A stretch of DNA of 64,000 bases from CADCVW01 sp964251385 (GTDB lineage: Bacteria; Pseudomonadota; Alphaproteobacteria; Sphingomonadales; Sphingomonadaceae), in assembly GCA_964251385.1 (NCBI GenBank), contig CAXUJK010000002.1:62001-126000 (forward strand), in the 5' to 3' direction. This document shows, piece by piece, positions 20,320-28,371 of this stretch (within the stretch, counting starts at the first letter, position 1; each line of letters begins with the position of its first letter). The notes beneath the pieces were generated by a model. It made no database searches. It had not been told where the DNA came from and saw only the letters and a list, made by a program, of their open reading frames with translations. Both the position numbers and the translations under genes were made by a program.

Positions 20320-21012
20320 GTGTACGCGCCCGACCTTCTCGACTCACGCGCGCCCGCGCTTTCGCATTTGCTGAACGAGGCGCGGTCGCTCGCCGCTTGG
20401 CCGTTGCGGATGATCAACATCCCCCCGATGCCCGCGACCGTGGACGGTCCGCCGGTCATGGTCATCCCAGGGTTCTTGTCGTCCGACCGTTCGACCGCGT
20501 TGCTGAGGCGCGCGCTGGCCGACGCGGGTTTTCGCACCCACGGCTGGCACATGGGCATGAACTGGGGCACGCGCGCCGACACGCTCGACCGGCTCGAAGC
20601 GCGGCTGCGACGTGTGTTCGCCAAGAACGACGCGCCGGTGACGGTACTCGGCTGGAGCCTCGGCGGCATCTACGCGCGCGAACTCGCCAAGCGGGTGCCC
20701 GAAAACGTCGCGCGCGTCGTCACCATGGGCTCGCCGTTTTCGGGCGACCTGCGCGCCAATCACGCGTGGAAGCTGTATGAGCTTGTCAACGGCCACAAGG
20801 TCGACGCGCCGCCGATCGACGTGCGGCTGCATGAAAAGCCGCCGGTGCCGACCTACGCCTTGTGGTCGCGCCGCGACGGCATCGTCGCCCCGGCGAGCGC
20901 GCGCGGGCAGGCGGGAGAGGCCGACGAAGCGGTCGAGTTCGACTGCACGCACATCGGCTTCGCCACGGATCCAAGCGCGATCGCCGCGGTCGTCGCTTTC
21001 CTCAAGCGCTAA
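20320..21012 (+). CDS. Alpha/beta hydrolase (lipase/esterase-like)
   Basis: The 230-residue protein starts at a GTG 39 bp after the synthetase gene. The nucleophile elbow is GWSLGG near residue 110, the acid residue is likely Asp in SRRDGIVA near 187, and the histidine is in CTHIGF near 211. An early PPVMVIPGFL strand provides the oxyanion region. The fold is that of soluble lipases or esterases with no signal peptide. In this cluster it could hydrolyse the ester or lactone made by the Baeyer-Villiger enzyme, which is an inference from location. The gene ends 7 bp from the convergent peptidase stop. Confidence 0.82.
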   Translation: MYAPDLLDSRAPALSHLLNEARSLAAWPLRMINIPPMPATVDGPPVMVIPGFLSSDRSTALLRRALADAGFRTHGWHMGMNWGTRADTLDRLEARLRRVFAKNDAPVTVLGWSLGGIYARELAKRVPENVARVVTMGSPFSGDLRANHAWKLYELVNGHKVDAPPIDVRLHEKPPVPTYALWSRRDGIVAPASARGQAGEADEAVEFDCTHIGFATDPSAIAAVVAFLKR

Positions 21013-21019
21013 GCCACGC

Positions 21020-23161
21020 TCATTTAATCTGCGTCAGCACGAACGCATAGGCTTCCGCGTCCTCCCGCAGCGCCTCGAACCGTCCCGACTTGCCGCCGTG
21101 TCCCGCGCCCATGTTGATCTTCAACAACAGCAGGTTGTCGTCCGTCTTGGTCGCGCGTAGCTTGGCCGCCCATTTGGCCGGCTCCCAGTATGTGACGCGC
21201 GGATCGTTGAGGCCGCCCGTGATCAGCAGCGGCGGATATTTCTGTGCCTTGACCTGGTCGTATGGCGAATAGCTTCGAATGTACTCGAACGCGGCCTTGT
21301 CGGTGATCGGGTTGCCCCACTCGCCCCACTCGCCCGGCGTCAGCGGCAGCGATTCGTCCTGCATCGTGTTGAGCACGTCGACGAACGGCACGTCGGCGAC
21401 GACCGCTCCCCAAAGCTCCGGATCGGAGTTGACGACAGCCCCCATCAGCTCGCCGCCCGCCGACCCGCCTTGCGCCGCGATCCGGCCGGGCCGGGTGTAG
21501 CCCGCCGCGACCAAACCTTTGGCGACATCGACAAAATCGTTGAACGTGTTCGTCCGCTTGGTCAGCTTGCCGTCGAGGAACCACTGGTAGCCCAGGTCGT
21601 CGCCGCCGCGGATATGCGCAATCGCATAGGCGTAGCCGCGGTCGAGCAGGCTCAATCGGTCGGACGCGAACCGCGGCGGGATCGCGTAGCCGTACGCACC
21701 GTACGCGTATAGGAAAAGCTTGCCGGACCCGTCCTTCTTGAACCCGTCCTTGTAGACGATCGACACCGGGATCTGCTTGCCGTCGCGCGCACGCATGGTC
21801 AGCCGCTCGGTCGTATATCTTTCCGGATCGTAGCCTGATGGGATCTGCGCGACCTTGAGGCTCTCGAGCCGCCGCTTGTCTGGATGATAGTCGTACGTCG
21901 TCGACGGCGTCACCATCGACGAATAGTTGAACCGGTACGCGGCGGGTGCGTACTCGGGATTGCCCGACACGACCGCGTTGTAGCTCGCCTCCGGAAACGC
22001 GACCCGGTGCTCGGTCCCGTCATACCCGCGCAGGCGGATCTGATCGAGCCCGCCGACGCGCTCCGAGATCACGAGGTGGTCGCGGAAGGACGACAGGCCG
22101 TTGATGTACGTCCCGTCCGATCCGGGAATGACCGTCGTCCACTCGCCCGGCCGCGCCGGGTCGGCGGACGCGATGCCGAAGTTCACGTGGTCCGCGTTGG
22201 TGTGGATCCACAATTTTCCGTGCGCCGCGTCGGCGTCGTAGATGCGATCCTTCCTGCGCGCCGCGATCAGCGTCGGCGGCGCCTCCGGATTGCTTGCCGG
22301 AACGAAACGCACTTCGCTCGTCGTGTTATCCGCCGTCGTGATGAATATGAGCCCCTCGTCCTGCGACTTGGACAGGCCGACCGCGAACCCCTTGTCGAGC
22401 GTCTCCTCATACAGGGTCCTGTCGCCCGCGACCGGCGTTCCCAGCCGGTGCAGCCGCGCGCGGTAGCTGCGCCAATTGTCGTTGACCTCGGTGAACAGAA
22501 CGGCGCGGCTGTCCGCGCTCCACACGGGCGTGCCGATACCGACGGTCGTCACCGTCTCGACGTCCTTGCCCGACGCCAGATCGCGGATGCGCAGCTTGAA
22601 GCGCTCGGACCCGTCGTCGTCCACCAGCGTCGCCGCGTACTTGCCGTCCGGACTCATCTCGATCGCGCCCAGCCGGAAATACGCTTTTCCGGCTGCCTCG
22701 GCGGCTTCGTCGAACATGAGCTGCTCGGGCCCGCCCGCGACGGGTCTTCTGTACCACTGCTTGTACTGCGCCCCCGTCTTGAACGCCCAGCGCGTCAACC
22801 AGTCGCCGTCGCGAACCGGCACGGACGCGTCGTCTTCCTTGATGCGCCCCTTCATCTCCGCGAACAGCGTGTCGACGAGCGCGGCGTGCGGCTTCATCGC
22901 CGCCTCGGTGTAGGCGTTCTCCGCCTTCAGGTAGGCGAGCACGTCCGCGTCGTCGACCTTGGGATATCCCTGGTCCTTGAGCCAGAAATACGGGTCCTGC
23001 ACGGTCACGCCGTGACGCTCGTAAGAATGCGGGCGCTGCGCCGCGACGGGCGGCGCGGGGAGATCGGCGGTACGGGTCATCGGGGCCTTTTGCGAGAGAG
23101 CGGGTGCGGCGGGAGCGGACGCGGCGGCGGAAAACATGATCGTTGAAATAAGCAGCTTCAT
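21020..23161 (-). CDS. S9-family serine peptidase, oligopeptidase B/prolyl oligopeptidase-like, exported
   Basis: The 713-residue protein begins with a hydrophobic signal region (about residues 1-20, Ala-rich, cleaved before a mature start), followed by the N-terminal beta-propeller of S9 peptidases and a C-terminal hydrolase domain. The serine is in QGGSAGGELMG, the aspartate in GLNDPRVTYWEP and the histidine in MGAGHGGKSGRF. The sequence DVPFVDVLNTM followed by PLTPGEWGEWGNP is typical of oligopeptidase B-type members, which cut after basic residues. It is convergent with the hydrolase gene. An intergenic repeat separates it from the divergent aminopeptidase. Confidence 0.88.
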   Translation of the reverse strand: MKLLISTIMFSAAASAPAAPALSQKAPMTRTADLPAPPVAAQRPHSYERHGVTVQDPYFWLKDQGYPKVDDADVLAYLKAENAYTEAAMKPHAALVDTLFAEMKGRIKEDDASVPVRDGDWLTRWAFKTGAQYKQWYRRPVAGGPEQLMFDEAAEAAGKAYFRLGAIEMSPDGKYAATLVDDDGSERFKLRIRDLASGKDVETVTTVGIGTPVWSADSRAVLFTEVNDNWRSYRARLHRLGTPVAGDRTLYEETLDKGFAVGLSKSQDEGLIFITTADNTTSEVRFVPASNPEAPPTLIAARRKDRIYDADAAHGKLWIHTNADHVNFGIASADPARPGEWTTVIPGSDGTYINGLSSFRDHLVISERVGGLDQIRLRGYDGTEHRVAFPEASYNAVVSGNPEYAPAAYRFNYSSMVTPSTTYDYHPDKRRLESLKVAQIPSGYDPERYTTERLTMRARDGKQIPVSIVYKDGFKKDGSGKLFLYAYGAYGYAIPPRFASDRLSLLDRGYAYAIAHIRGGDDLGYQWFLDGKLTKRTNTFNDFVDVAKGLVAAGYTRPGRIAAQGGSAGGELMGAVVNSDPELWGAVVADVPFVDVLNTMQDESLPLTPGEWGEWGNPITDKAAFEYIRSYSPYDQVKAQKYPPLLITGGLNDPRVTYWEPAKWAAKLRATKTDDNLLLLKINMGAGHGGKSGRFEALREDAEAYAFVLTQIK

Positions 23162-23165
23162 TATG

Positions 23166-23202
23166 AACCCCGTTCGGGCTGAGCTTGTCGAAGCCCTGTT
23201 CT
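23166..23202. repeat. Sphingomonad-style intergenic repeat arm
   Basis: The stretch CCCCGTTCGGGCTGAGC followed by TTGTCGAAGCCCTGTTC is of a type I recognise as dispersed in intergenic DNA of Sphingomonas-like genomes, usually as one or both arms of a hairpin. Here one arm is visible, with a small GGGCT/AGCCC stem at 23176-23196. It lies between the divergent S9 peptidase and aminopeptidase P genes. The copy number in the genome cannot be seen here. Confidence 0.5.
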
Positions 23203-23236
23203 AACCTTGCTTGAAGAAGGAAGGAAAGCACCCATT

Positions 23237-23254
23237 CGACGCCGCATGCGGCGT
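23237..23254. repeat. Perfect 18-bp GC-rich palindrome
   Basis: GACGCCGCATGCGGCGTC is fully self-complementary. It lies in the 142-bp region between the divergent peptidase genes, about 50 bp upstream of the aminopeptidase start. It could be an operator, a cruciform, or part of the adjacent intergenic repeat. Confidence 0.45.
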
Positions 23255-23303
23255 CGCTCAGGGCAGGCTTACACAGGCTCGGTGCGAACGGTATGGGAGG
23301 CAC

Positions 23304-25106
23304 ATGAAGATGTCTCATGACCTTCGCCTCGCCGCCTTGCGCGAACAGCTTGTCCGCGACGGCCTCGACGGCTTCGTCGTGCCCCTGACCGACGAGCATC
23401 TGTCCGAATATATCGGCGCGTACGCCGGCCGCCTCGCCTGGCTGTCCGGCTTCCTGGGCTCGGCCGGCTCCGCCGTCGTCCTCGCGAATGAGGCCGCGAT
23501 CTTCACCGACGGCCGTTACACGTTGCAGGTGCGCGATCAGGTTGATGCGGCCCATTGGAGCTACGAAGGCGTTCCGGAGACCAGCCCCGCGGCCTGGCTC
23601 GGCGCGCACGCGCCCGACGGCGCGCGCATCGGCTACGATCCGTGGCTTCACACGACGCGCTGGGTCGCCGAAGCGCGCGCTGCGCTGGAGCCCCGCGGCG
23701 GCACGCTCGTCCCCGTTGCGGCCAATCCGATCGACGCGATCTGGACCGATCGGCCCGCGCCGTCTCTCGCAAAACTCGTGCCGCACCGCGACGAGCACGC
23801 CGGCTGTTCGTCGGCTCAAAAGCGCCAGGATATGGCGGAAGGGCTGCGCGACGCAGGCGCGGACAGCGCGGTCCTGTCCGCGCTCGACTCGATCGCGTGG
23901 ACGTTCAACATCCGTGGGCGCGACGTCGACCACACGCCCGTCGCGCTCGCCTTCGCGCTGGTCCACGCGGACGGAACCGCGGACCTGTTCGTTGAGCACG
24001 AGAAGGTCGACGAGGACGTCCGCCGCCACTTGGGCAACGGGGTCCGCCTGCACGCGAAGGAGGCGTTCGTCGGCGGCTTACGCGATCTCGCCGGCAAAAC
24101 CGTCATCGCCGACCCCGAACGGAGCGTCGCCGCGATCTTCGAAGCGCTGGGTGCGGCCGGTGCGCATGTCGTCGAGCGGCGGGACCCGGCGGTTCTGCCC
24201 AAGGCGATCAAGAACCACGTCGAGATCGCGGGCCAGCGCGCCGCGCAGCTCCGCGACGGCGCGGCGCTCGCCCGCTTCCTCCGCTGGCTGTCGGTCGAGG
24301 CGCCCCGCGGCGGCCTGGACGAACTGTCCGCCGCCACCAAGCTTCACGACCTGCGCCGCGATACCGGCCTGCTCGCCGACCTGAGCTTCGACACGATCTC
24401 CGGCGCGGGTCCGAACGGCGCGATCATGCACTACCGCGTCAGCGCCGACACCAATCGGCCGATCGCGCCCGGCCTGTTCCTGATCGATTCAGGCGCGCAG
24501 TATCGCGACGGCACCACGGACGTGACGCGCACCGTCGCGGTCGGCGAACCGACCGACGAGATGCGCGACCGCTTCACGCGGGTCCTGAAAGGTCACATCG
24601 CGATCGCGCGTGCAATTTTTCCCGACGGCACCCGCGGCAGCCAGCTGGACGCGTTCGCGCGCGCCTCGTTGTGGGAAGCGGGGCTTGATTACGCGCACGG
24701 CACGGGTCACGGCGTCGGATCGTTCCTGTCGGTGCACGAAGGTCCGCAAAGGATCGCGAAATCGTCGGGTGGGCAGGCGGGGACCGAGGAACCGCTGCGC
24801 GCAGGCATGATCCTGTCCAACGAGCCCGGCTACTACAAACCCGGCGCGTACGGCATCCGCCTCGAAAACTTGGTGTTGGTCGAGTCCCGCGACCTCGCGG
24901 GCGCGGAAGGGCCGATGCTGGGGTTCGAGACGCTGACCTTCGCGCCCATCGACCGGACGCTGATCCACGCGCCGTTGCTGAGCGCGGCCGAGCGCGACTG
25001 GATCGATACCTACCACGCCCAGGTCAGCGCGCGCATCGGTCCTCAACTTGACGATGACGATCGCGGCTGGCTCGAGATTGTCTGCGCGCCTCTGGAGGGC
25101 TCATGA
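23304..25106 (+). CDS. Aminopeptidase P family protein (Xaa-Pro aminopeptidase, M24)
   Basis: The 600-residue protein has the three-domain layout of large aminopeptidase P enzymes: two creatinase-like N-terminal domains and a C-terminal pita-bread domain with a two-metal site. Metal ligands are visible as the Asp in LIDSGAQYRDGTTDVTRT, the His in GTGHGVG, and the Glu in LSNEPGYY and IRLENLVLVE. These enzymes remove an N-terminal residue before proline. ATG 23304 is preferred over upstream starts because GGGAGG lies a few bases upstream and the homologous region begins there (DLRLAALREQL). Its last codon overlaps the start of a 29-residue ORF. Confidence 0.9.
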   Translation: MKMSHDLRLAALREQLVRDGLDGFVVPLTDEHLSEYIGAYAGRLAWLSGFLGSAGSAVVLANEAAIFTDGRYTLQVRDQVDAAHWSYEGVPETSPAAWLGAHAPDGARIGYDPWLHTTRWVAEARAALEPRGGTLVPVAANPIDAIWTDRPAPSLAKLVPHRDEHAGCSSAQKRQDMAEGLRDAGADSAVLSALDSIAWTFNIRGRDVDHTPVALAFALVHADGTADLFVEHEKVDEDVRRHLGNGVRLHAKEAFVGGLRDLAGKTVIADPERSVAAIFEALGAAGAHVVERRDPAVLPKAIKNHVEIAGQRAAQLRDGAALARFLRWLSVEAPRGGLDELSAATKLHDLRRDTGLLADLSFDTISGAGPNGAIMHYRVSADTNRPIAPGLFLIDSGAQYRDGTTDVTRTVAVGEPTDEMRDRFTRVLKGHIAIARAIFPDGTRGSQLDAFARASLWEAGLDYAHGTGHGVGSFLSVHEGPQRIAKSSGGQAGTEEPLRAGMILSNEPGYYKPGAYGIRLENLVLVESRDLAGAEGPMLGFETLTFAPIDRTLIHAPLLSAAERDWIDTYHAQVSARIGPQLDDDDRGWLEIVCAPLEGS

Positions 25107-25309
25107 AACGTCGCGTTCCCCCGCGAACCATCATCCTTGCGTTGACCGCGGTCTTCCTGGGCGTCGCGGTCGCGCTGGGCTGGCTGCGCTGAACCCGCTT
25201 CCTTGCGCCGCCGCAGATTGTCGCGAAGCGCCGCGGCCAGCCGCTCCTCCCGTTCCTCCTTCGCGCCCATAGCGCCCGCTTGGCGCACCGCACGCGCCTT
25301 GACAACCAT
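25043..25309 (-). CDS. Small hypothetical protein with basic helix (LAAALRDNLRRRK)
   Basis: A minus-strand ORF of 88 residues (from Met at 25309; a later Met at 25270 is also possible) contains EEREERLAAALRDNLRRRK. That amphipathic, basic helix resembles a small uncharacterised protein I recall being common in sphingomonads. The C-terminal half is low-complexity and overlaps the 3' end of the aminopeptidase gene and the 29-residue ORF, which weakens the call. No function is proposed. Confidence 0.4.
   Translation of the reverse strand: MVVKARAVRQAGAMGAKEEREERLAAALRDNLRRRKEAGSAQPAQRDRDAQEDRGQRKDDGSRGNATFHEPSRGAQTISSQPRSSSSS
25103..25192 (+). CDS. 29-residue predicted single-pass membrane peptide
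   Basis: An ATG overlapping the aminopeptidase stop (ATGA) with GGAGGG upstream opens a 29-residue ORF. A basic N terminus (KRR) is followed by a hydrophobic stretch of about 18 residues ending GWLR. The overlap and ribosome site suggest translational coupling. No family is recognised. An antisense ORF covers the same bases, so the two are competing readings. Confidence 0.4.
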   Translation: MKRRVPPRTIILALTAVFLGVAVALGWLR

Positions 25310-25337
25310 CCGCCCGCGCCCCCAAGGCCGCACGCAT

Positions 25338-25412
<75 letters not shown>

Positions 25413-25623
25413 TCATCCCGTTGATTTGAAACGATTTTTACTTGTCGTGAGTGCAGCGGACGGCTCCGGCTAGCGAGTTGGAAGCGTATAGGAAGCAGTT
25501 GGCGCTGCTAGATTTGCGACGAACGGAGTGGCAGCTCGCACGTGATGTGTCGCGGTTGACCTTAGTCCTGATCCTCGATGACAGGACATCGGTTCGACGC
25601 GCGAACCGCATCGACCTTGCCTT
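25413..25623. other. Junction DNA without a recognisable gene
   Basis: The 211 bases between tRNA-Thr and the tRNA-Gly remnant hold a weak inverted repeat followed by TTTTT (about 25420-25440), which could be a poor terminator for the tRNA. A short open frame begins with GTG at 25451 and runs through the tRNA remnant, so it is unlikely to be a gene. Confidence 0.5.
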
Positions 25624-25674
25624 CCAACCTTGCCAAGGTTGGGGTCGAGGGTTCGAATCCCTTCGCCCGCTCCA
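25624..25674 (+). pseudogene. 3' half of tRNA-Gly (GCC), likely attachment-site scar
   Basis: The anticodon stem-loop CCAACC-TTGCCAA-GGTTGG carries GCC. It is followed by a variable region, a perfect T arm (GAGGG-TTCGAAT-CCCTT), the acceptor 3' strand CGCCCGC, a discriminator T and CCA. The D arm and the acceptor 5' strand are absent: upstream DNA does not match a tRNA. Integrases of genomic islands commonly recombine in the anticodon-to-3' half of tRNA genes and leave exactly such halves. Confidence 0.85.
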
Positions 25675-25723
25675 AATTCTCTAGTGTTTGCAAGGGCTTA
25701 AGGCCACCGGACGGGGCCGGCTC

Positions 25724-25770
25724 TGCTTACAGGAGGTCGGCCTTGTTTCAGTGTAAGCACTTTGTAAGCA
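25724..25770. repeat. Three copies of an 8-bp motif (TGTAAGCA), possible integrase arm sites
   Basis: TGCTTACA (25724-25731) is the inverse of TGTAAGCA, which occurs directly at 25752-25759 and 25763-25770 with an 11-bp period. The group starts 50 bp after the tRNA-Gly remnant. Short repeated sites next to a tRNA core resemble arm-type binding sites of tyrosine recombinases; this is inference. Confidence 0.45.
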
Positions 25771-26135
25771 GCGGGAGGTGCGCTTTCGGACATTCCCTCG
25801 CAACATCGGCGGTGCCGTTCTACCGCGCTTCCTCTCAGTGCGGCAGCAGTTCTGACTGCCTAGGGGCCCTCACGATCGCTTAAAAATGCGATGCCGGGTT
25901 AGCGCGGCCACGATGGATGAAGCTCGTCTAGCACGAAAGTGTGCTCGGCTTGCCCTTCCTAGTGTCCCTCTCGAACATGTGGATGGTCCCCGGGTACATT
26001 ATCATGATGATGTTTCACAGCGTTCGGGTCATCCAAGGGGCCAGAGCAGGAGCGCCACCACCCCCCGCAGCACCAGTCCGGCCGCCGCCGCGAAGGCCGC
26101 TCCCATGGGACTCACGCCGTCCGTTGAGCGAATTG
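25771..26135. other. Intergenic remnant DNA, no convincing gene
   Basis: This stretch has no supported coding sequence. On the minus strand two very short frames occur: one of 25 residues at 26029-26106, hydrophobic and Ala/Leu-rich, without a ribosome site, and one of similar length to its left, hydrophilic. Both could be remnants. The base composition is less extreme than in the catabolic region. Confidence 0.4.
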
Positions 26136-26185
26136 TTGCCCTCCGAAGGCGTAGGTCACAGGTTCATATCCTGTCAGGTGCGCTA
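26136..26185 (+). pseudogene. Decayed 3' half of tRNA-Arg (CCG)
   Basis: TTGCC-CTCCGAA-GGCGT is an anticodon arm carrying CCG. It is followed by AGGTCACAGG-TTCATAT-CCTGT, a T arm whose loop should be TTCGAAT, then acceptor CAGGTGC, G and CTA instead of CCA. The pattern is that of tRNA-Arg(CCG) with several substitutions, and no 5' half is attached. It lies 460 bp right of the tRNA-Gly remnant in the same orientation. Confidence 0.7.
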
Positions 26186-26335
26186 ACACTTTCACCTGTC
26201 ATTGTACGCCAACGCCGACGATCTCGTCTATCGCGATCTGGCTTCGCGGTTTAATCGCTGTATCCTGTAGGGTGCCGGCTCATAGCGCTGTTACGATCGC
26301 GCGGTACTCATGAGCGTTCTCTATTTGCCCTGAGT

Positions 26336-26350
26336 GCGCCGGTAGCTCAG
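26336..26350 (+). other. tRNA 5'-end-like sequence abutting kup
   Basis: GCGCCGGTAGCTCAG has the form of an acceptor 5' strand plus the start of a D arm and overlaps the kup stop codon (TGA at 26349-26347). Six of its first seven bases could pair with the acceptor strand of the tRNA-Arg remnant 150 bp to the left, but in permuted order. A chance match is possible. Confidence 0.3.
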
Positions 26351-28161
26351 ATTTCTACCTGACTGCCTAGCTCCACGACACGATTCGGCGGCAGCTTGAA
26401 GAACTCCATTGCTGTCGCTGAGTTGCGGATCATCCAAGCGAAAAGGCGTTCGCGCCAGAGCGCCATTCCCGGGTAATTGGAAGCGATCACCGTCTGGCGC
26501 GAGATGAAGTAGCTGGTCTTGAGCGGCGGGAGCTCGCCGAGCTTATCCTTCATGGCTACTAGCGCCGCTGGAATATCAGGGTTTTCGGTGAAGCCGTAGC
26601 GCAGGATGACGCGCGACATGCCACAGCCGATCTCTTCGATCTGACCGCGCTTCTCGTCGGAAACGACCGGCACGTCCTGCACCTCGACGGTCAGCAGCAA
26701 GACTTGTTCGTGGAGCACCTGATTGTGCTTGAGATTGTGAAGAAGCGATGAGGGCACGCCGGTGGCCGACGCGGTGAGGTAGACGGCGGTGCCGGGAATG
26801 CGGTGGACCGAGGCGACAACTGACTTGGCGAACACGTCAACCGGCAGGCTGTTCTCGCCGAGCCGCTGGTGGATCAATGCCCTCCCCCGTGCCCAGGTGG
26901 TGAGCAGCGTGAAGGCGATCACGCCGATTGCGAGCGGGAACCAGCCGCCGTCAGCTACCTTTGTGAGGTTCGACGCGAAATAAGCACCGTCAATGATCGC
27001 GAACAGGCCGACGGCTGCGATCACTAGGAGCGGCGGCCACTTCCAAACGCGGGTCGCGAGGACGGCGAGCATGATGGTGGTTATGAACATCGTCCCCGTC
27101 ACGGCTATGCCGTAGGCGGAAGCCAAGTTTGTCGAGGTGCCGAACATGAAGATCAGCAGCAGCACCGCGCCAAGCAGCGCCCAGTTGACCAGCGGCAGGT
27201 AGATTTGCCCTTGCGCCTCGTGGCTGGTGTGGAGGACGCGAAGTCGGGGCAGGAGGCCGAGTTGGACGGCCTGGCGAGTGACCGAGAACGCGCCGGTGAT
27301 CACGGCCTGGCTGGCGATGATAGTCGCCATCGTCGCCAAGATAACGAGCGCGAAGCGCCAGCTTTCGGGCGCCAGCAGGTAAAAGGGGTTTTGCGCCGCA
27401 GTGCCGCCACTCCGAAGCAACAGCGCGCCTTGTCCCAGATAATTGGTCATGAGTGCGGGAAAGACGATGAGAAGCCAAGCGATGCGGATCGGCCGCCGCC
27501 CGAAATGGCCCATGTCCGCGTAGAGCGTCTCCGCGCCGGTCACCGCCAGCACGATCGAGCCCAGAGCTAGGAAGGCCAGGCCTGGCTCCGCCGCGAAGAA
27601 GCGAAAGCCCCAGACGGGAAGCAGGGCCTGAAAGATTTCGGGGTTCTGGACGACCGATCGCGCGCCGAGCACGACGAGCACCACGAAGTACACGAGTACG
27701 ATCGGGCCGAAGACGAGGCCCATCTTCTCCGTACCGCGCCGCTGCACCGCGAACAGGGCTACCATGATGACGACTGAAATCGGTAGGACGAAGCGCGCGA
27801 AGGCGGGGTTGATGACCTGCAGGCCCTCGACTGCCGAGAGTACGGAGATCGCTGGCGTGATCATCGCGTCGCCGAAGAACAGAGCGGTCGCGAAGACGCC
27901 CAGCATCGTGAGCCCCCTCGTCCAGCGGCCGGGCCCGGCCGCGCGTGAGATCAGTGCCAGTAGCGACAGGCTACCGCCTTCGCCCTTGTTGTCCGCGCGC
28001 ATCATAATCGCGACGTATTTGACCGTGACTATCAGCAGCATCGTCCAGAAGATGATGCTGATCACTCCGAAGATGTGCAGCGCGTCGGTCGTCAGTGGAT
28101 GATGGCCGACGAAGCTTTCCTTGAGCGCATAGAGCGGGCTGGTGCCGATATCGCCGAACAC
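26347..28161 (-). CDS. kup: Kup-family potassium uptake permease (start codon problem)
   Basis: This encodes a low-affinity, proton-coupled K+ transporter of the inner membrane with about twelve hydrophobic segments and a cytoplasmic tail. The GDIGTSPLYALKESF signature of KUP/HAK/KT transporters is near the start. The listed start is a GTG at 28161, but the family sequence plainly extends upstream in frame (AWLTLGAIGVVF), and no ATG, GTG or TTG exists before the in-frame stop at 28308. An ATC at 28260, preceded by GGGAGA at proper spacing, sits where a normal Kup ATG would be and would give 637 residues. So the start is mutated, non-canonical or misread. Three micro-ORFs lie upstream on the same strand. 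Confidence 0.85.
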   Translation of the reverse strand: MFGDIGTSPLYALKESFVGHHPLTTDALHIFGVISIIFWTMLLIVTVKYVAIMMRADNKGEGGSLSLLALISRAAGPGRWTRGLTMLGVFATALFFGDAMITPAISVLSAVEGLQVINPAFARFVLPISVVIMVALFAVQRRGTEKMGLVFGPIVLVYFVVLVVLGARSVVQNPEIFQALLPVWGFRFFAAEPGLAFLALGSIVLAVTGAETLYADMGHFGRRPIRIAWLLIVFPALMTNYLGQGALLLRSGGTAAQNPFYLLAPESWRFALVILATMATIIASQAVITGAFSVTRQAVQLGLLPRLRVLHTSHEAQGQIYLPLVNWALLGAVLLLIFMFGTSTNLASAYGIAVTGTMFITTIMLAVLATRVWKWPPLLVIAAVGLFAIIDGAYFASNLTKVADGGWFPLAIGVIAFTLLTTWARGRALIHQRLGENSLPVDVFAKSVVASVHRIPGTAVYLTASATGVPSSLLHNLKHNQVLHEQVLLLTVEVQDVPVVSDEKRGQIEEIGCGMSRVILRYGFTENPDIPAALVAMKDKLGELPPLKTSYFISRQTVIASNYPGMALWRERLFAWMIRNSATAMEFFKLPPNRVVELGSQVEI

Positions 28162-28371
28162 GACGCCAATTGCACCGAGCGTCAGCCAAGCGGTTCGGCC
28201 AGCTTCGGTGCGAGCGGGAATCTCCGCGGCGTGGGCGGTAGGGTCTGCTGACTCAGCGATCGGACTTCTCCCGAGCCCGATGCGAGGGCTACTTGCCAGT
28301 GCCGCTTAGTCTCTGGAGCCGTTGGTTTTCCATAGGTGAAAGCGGGTATTAGCATAAAGATCACGTATGGA

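Noticed and set aside
25430..25445. T-rich stretch as a Tn4371-type attachment core
   Set aside because: The sequence TTTTTACT differs from the TTTTTCAT-type core I remember, and no matching repeat is visible at another boundary in the window.
25451..25684. Plus-strand ORF running through the tRNA-Gly remnant
   Set aside because: It overlaps a structural RNA remnant and has no recognisable domain.
26029..26106. 25-residue hydrophobic minus-strand ORF downstream of kup
   Set aside because: No ribosome site and no neighbours to support it; possible but not better than chance in this remnant region.
26167..26267. Two further TATCCTG sequences (26167-26173 and 26261-26267) as possible nick sites
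   Set aside because: One lies in the T arm of the tRNA-Arg remnant and neither has flanking inverted repeats or a nearby relaxase gene.
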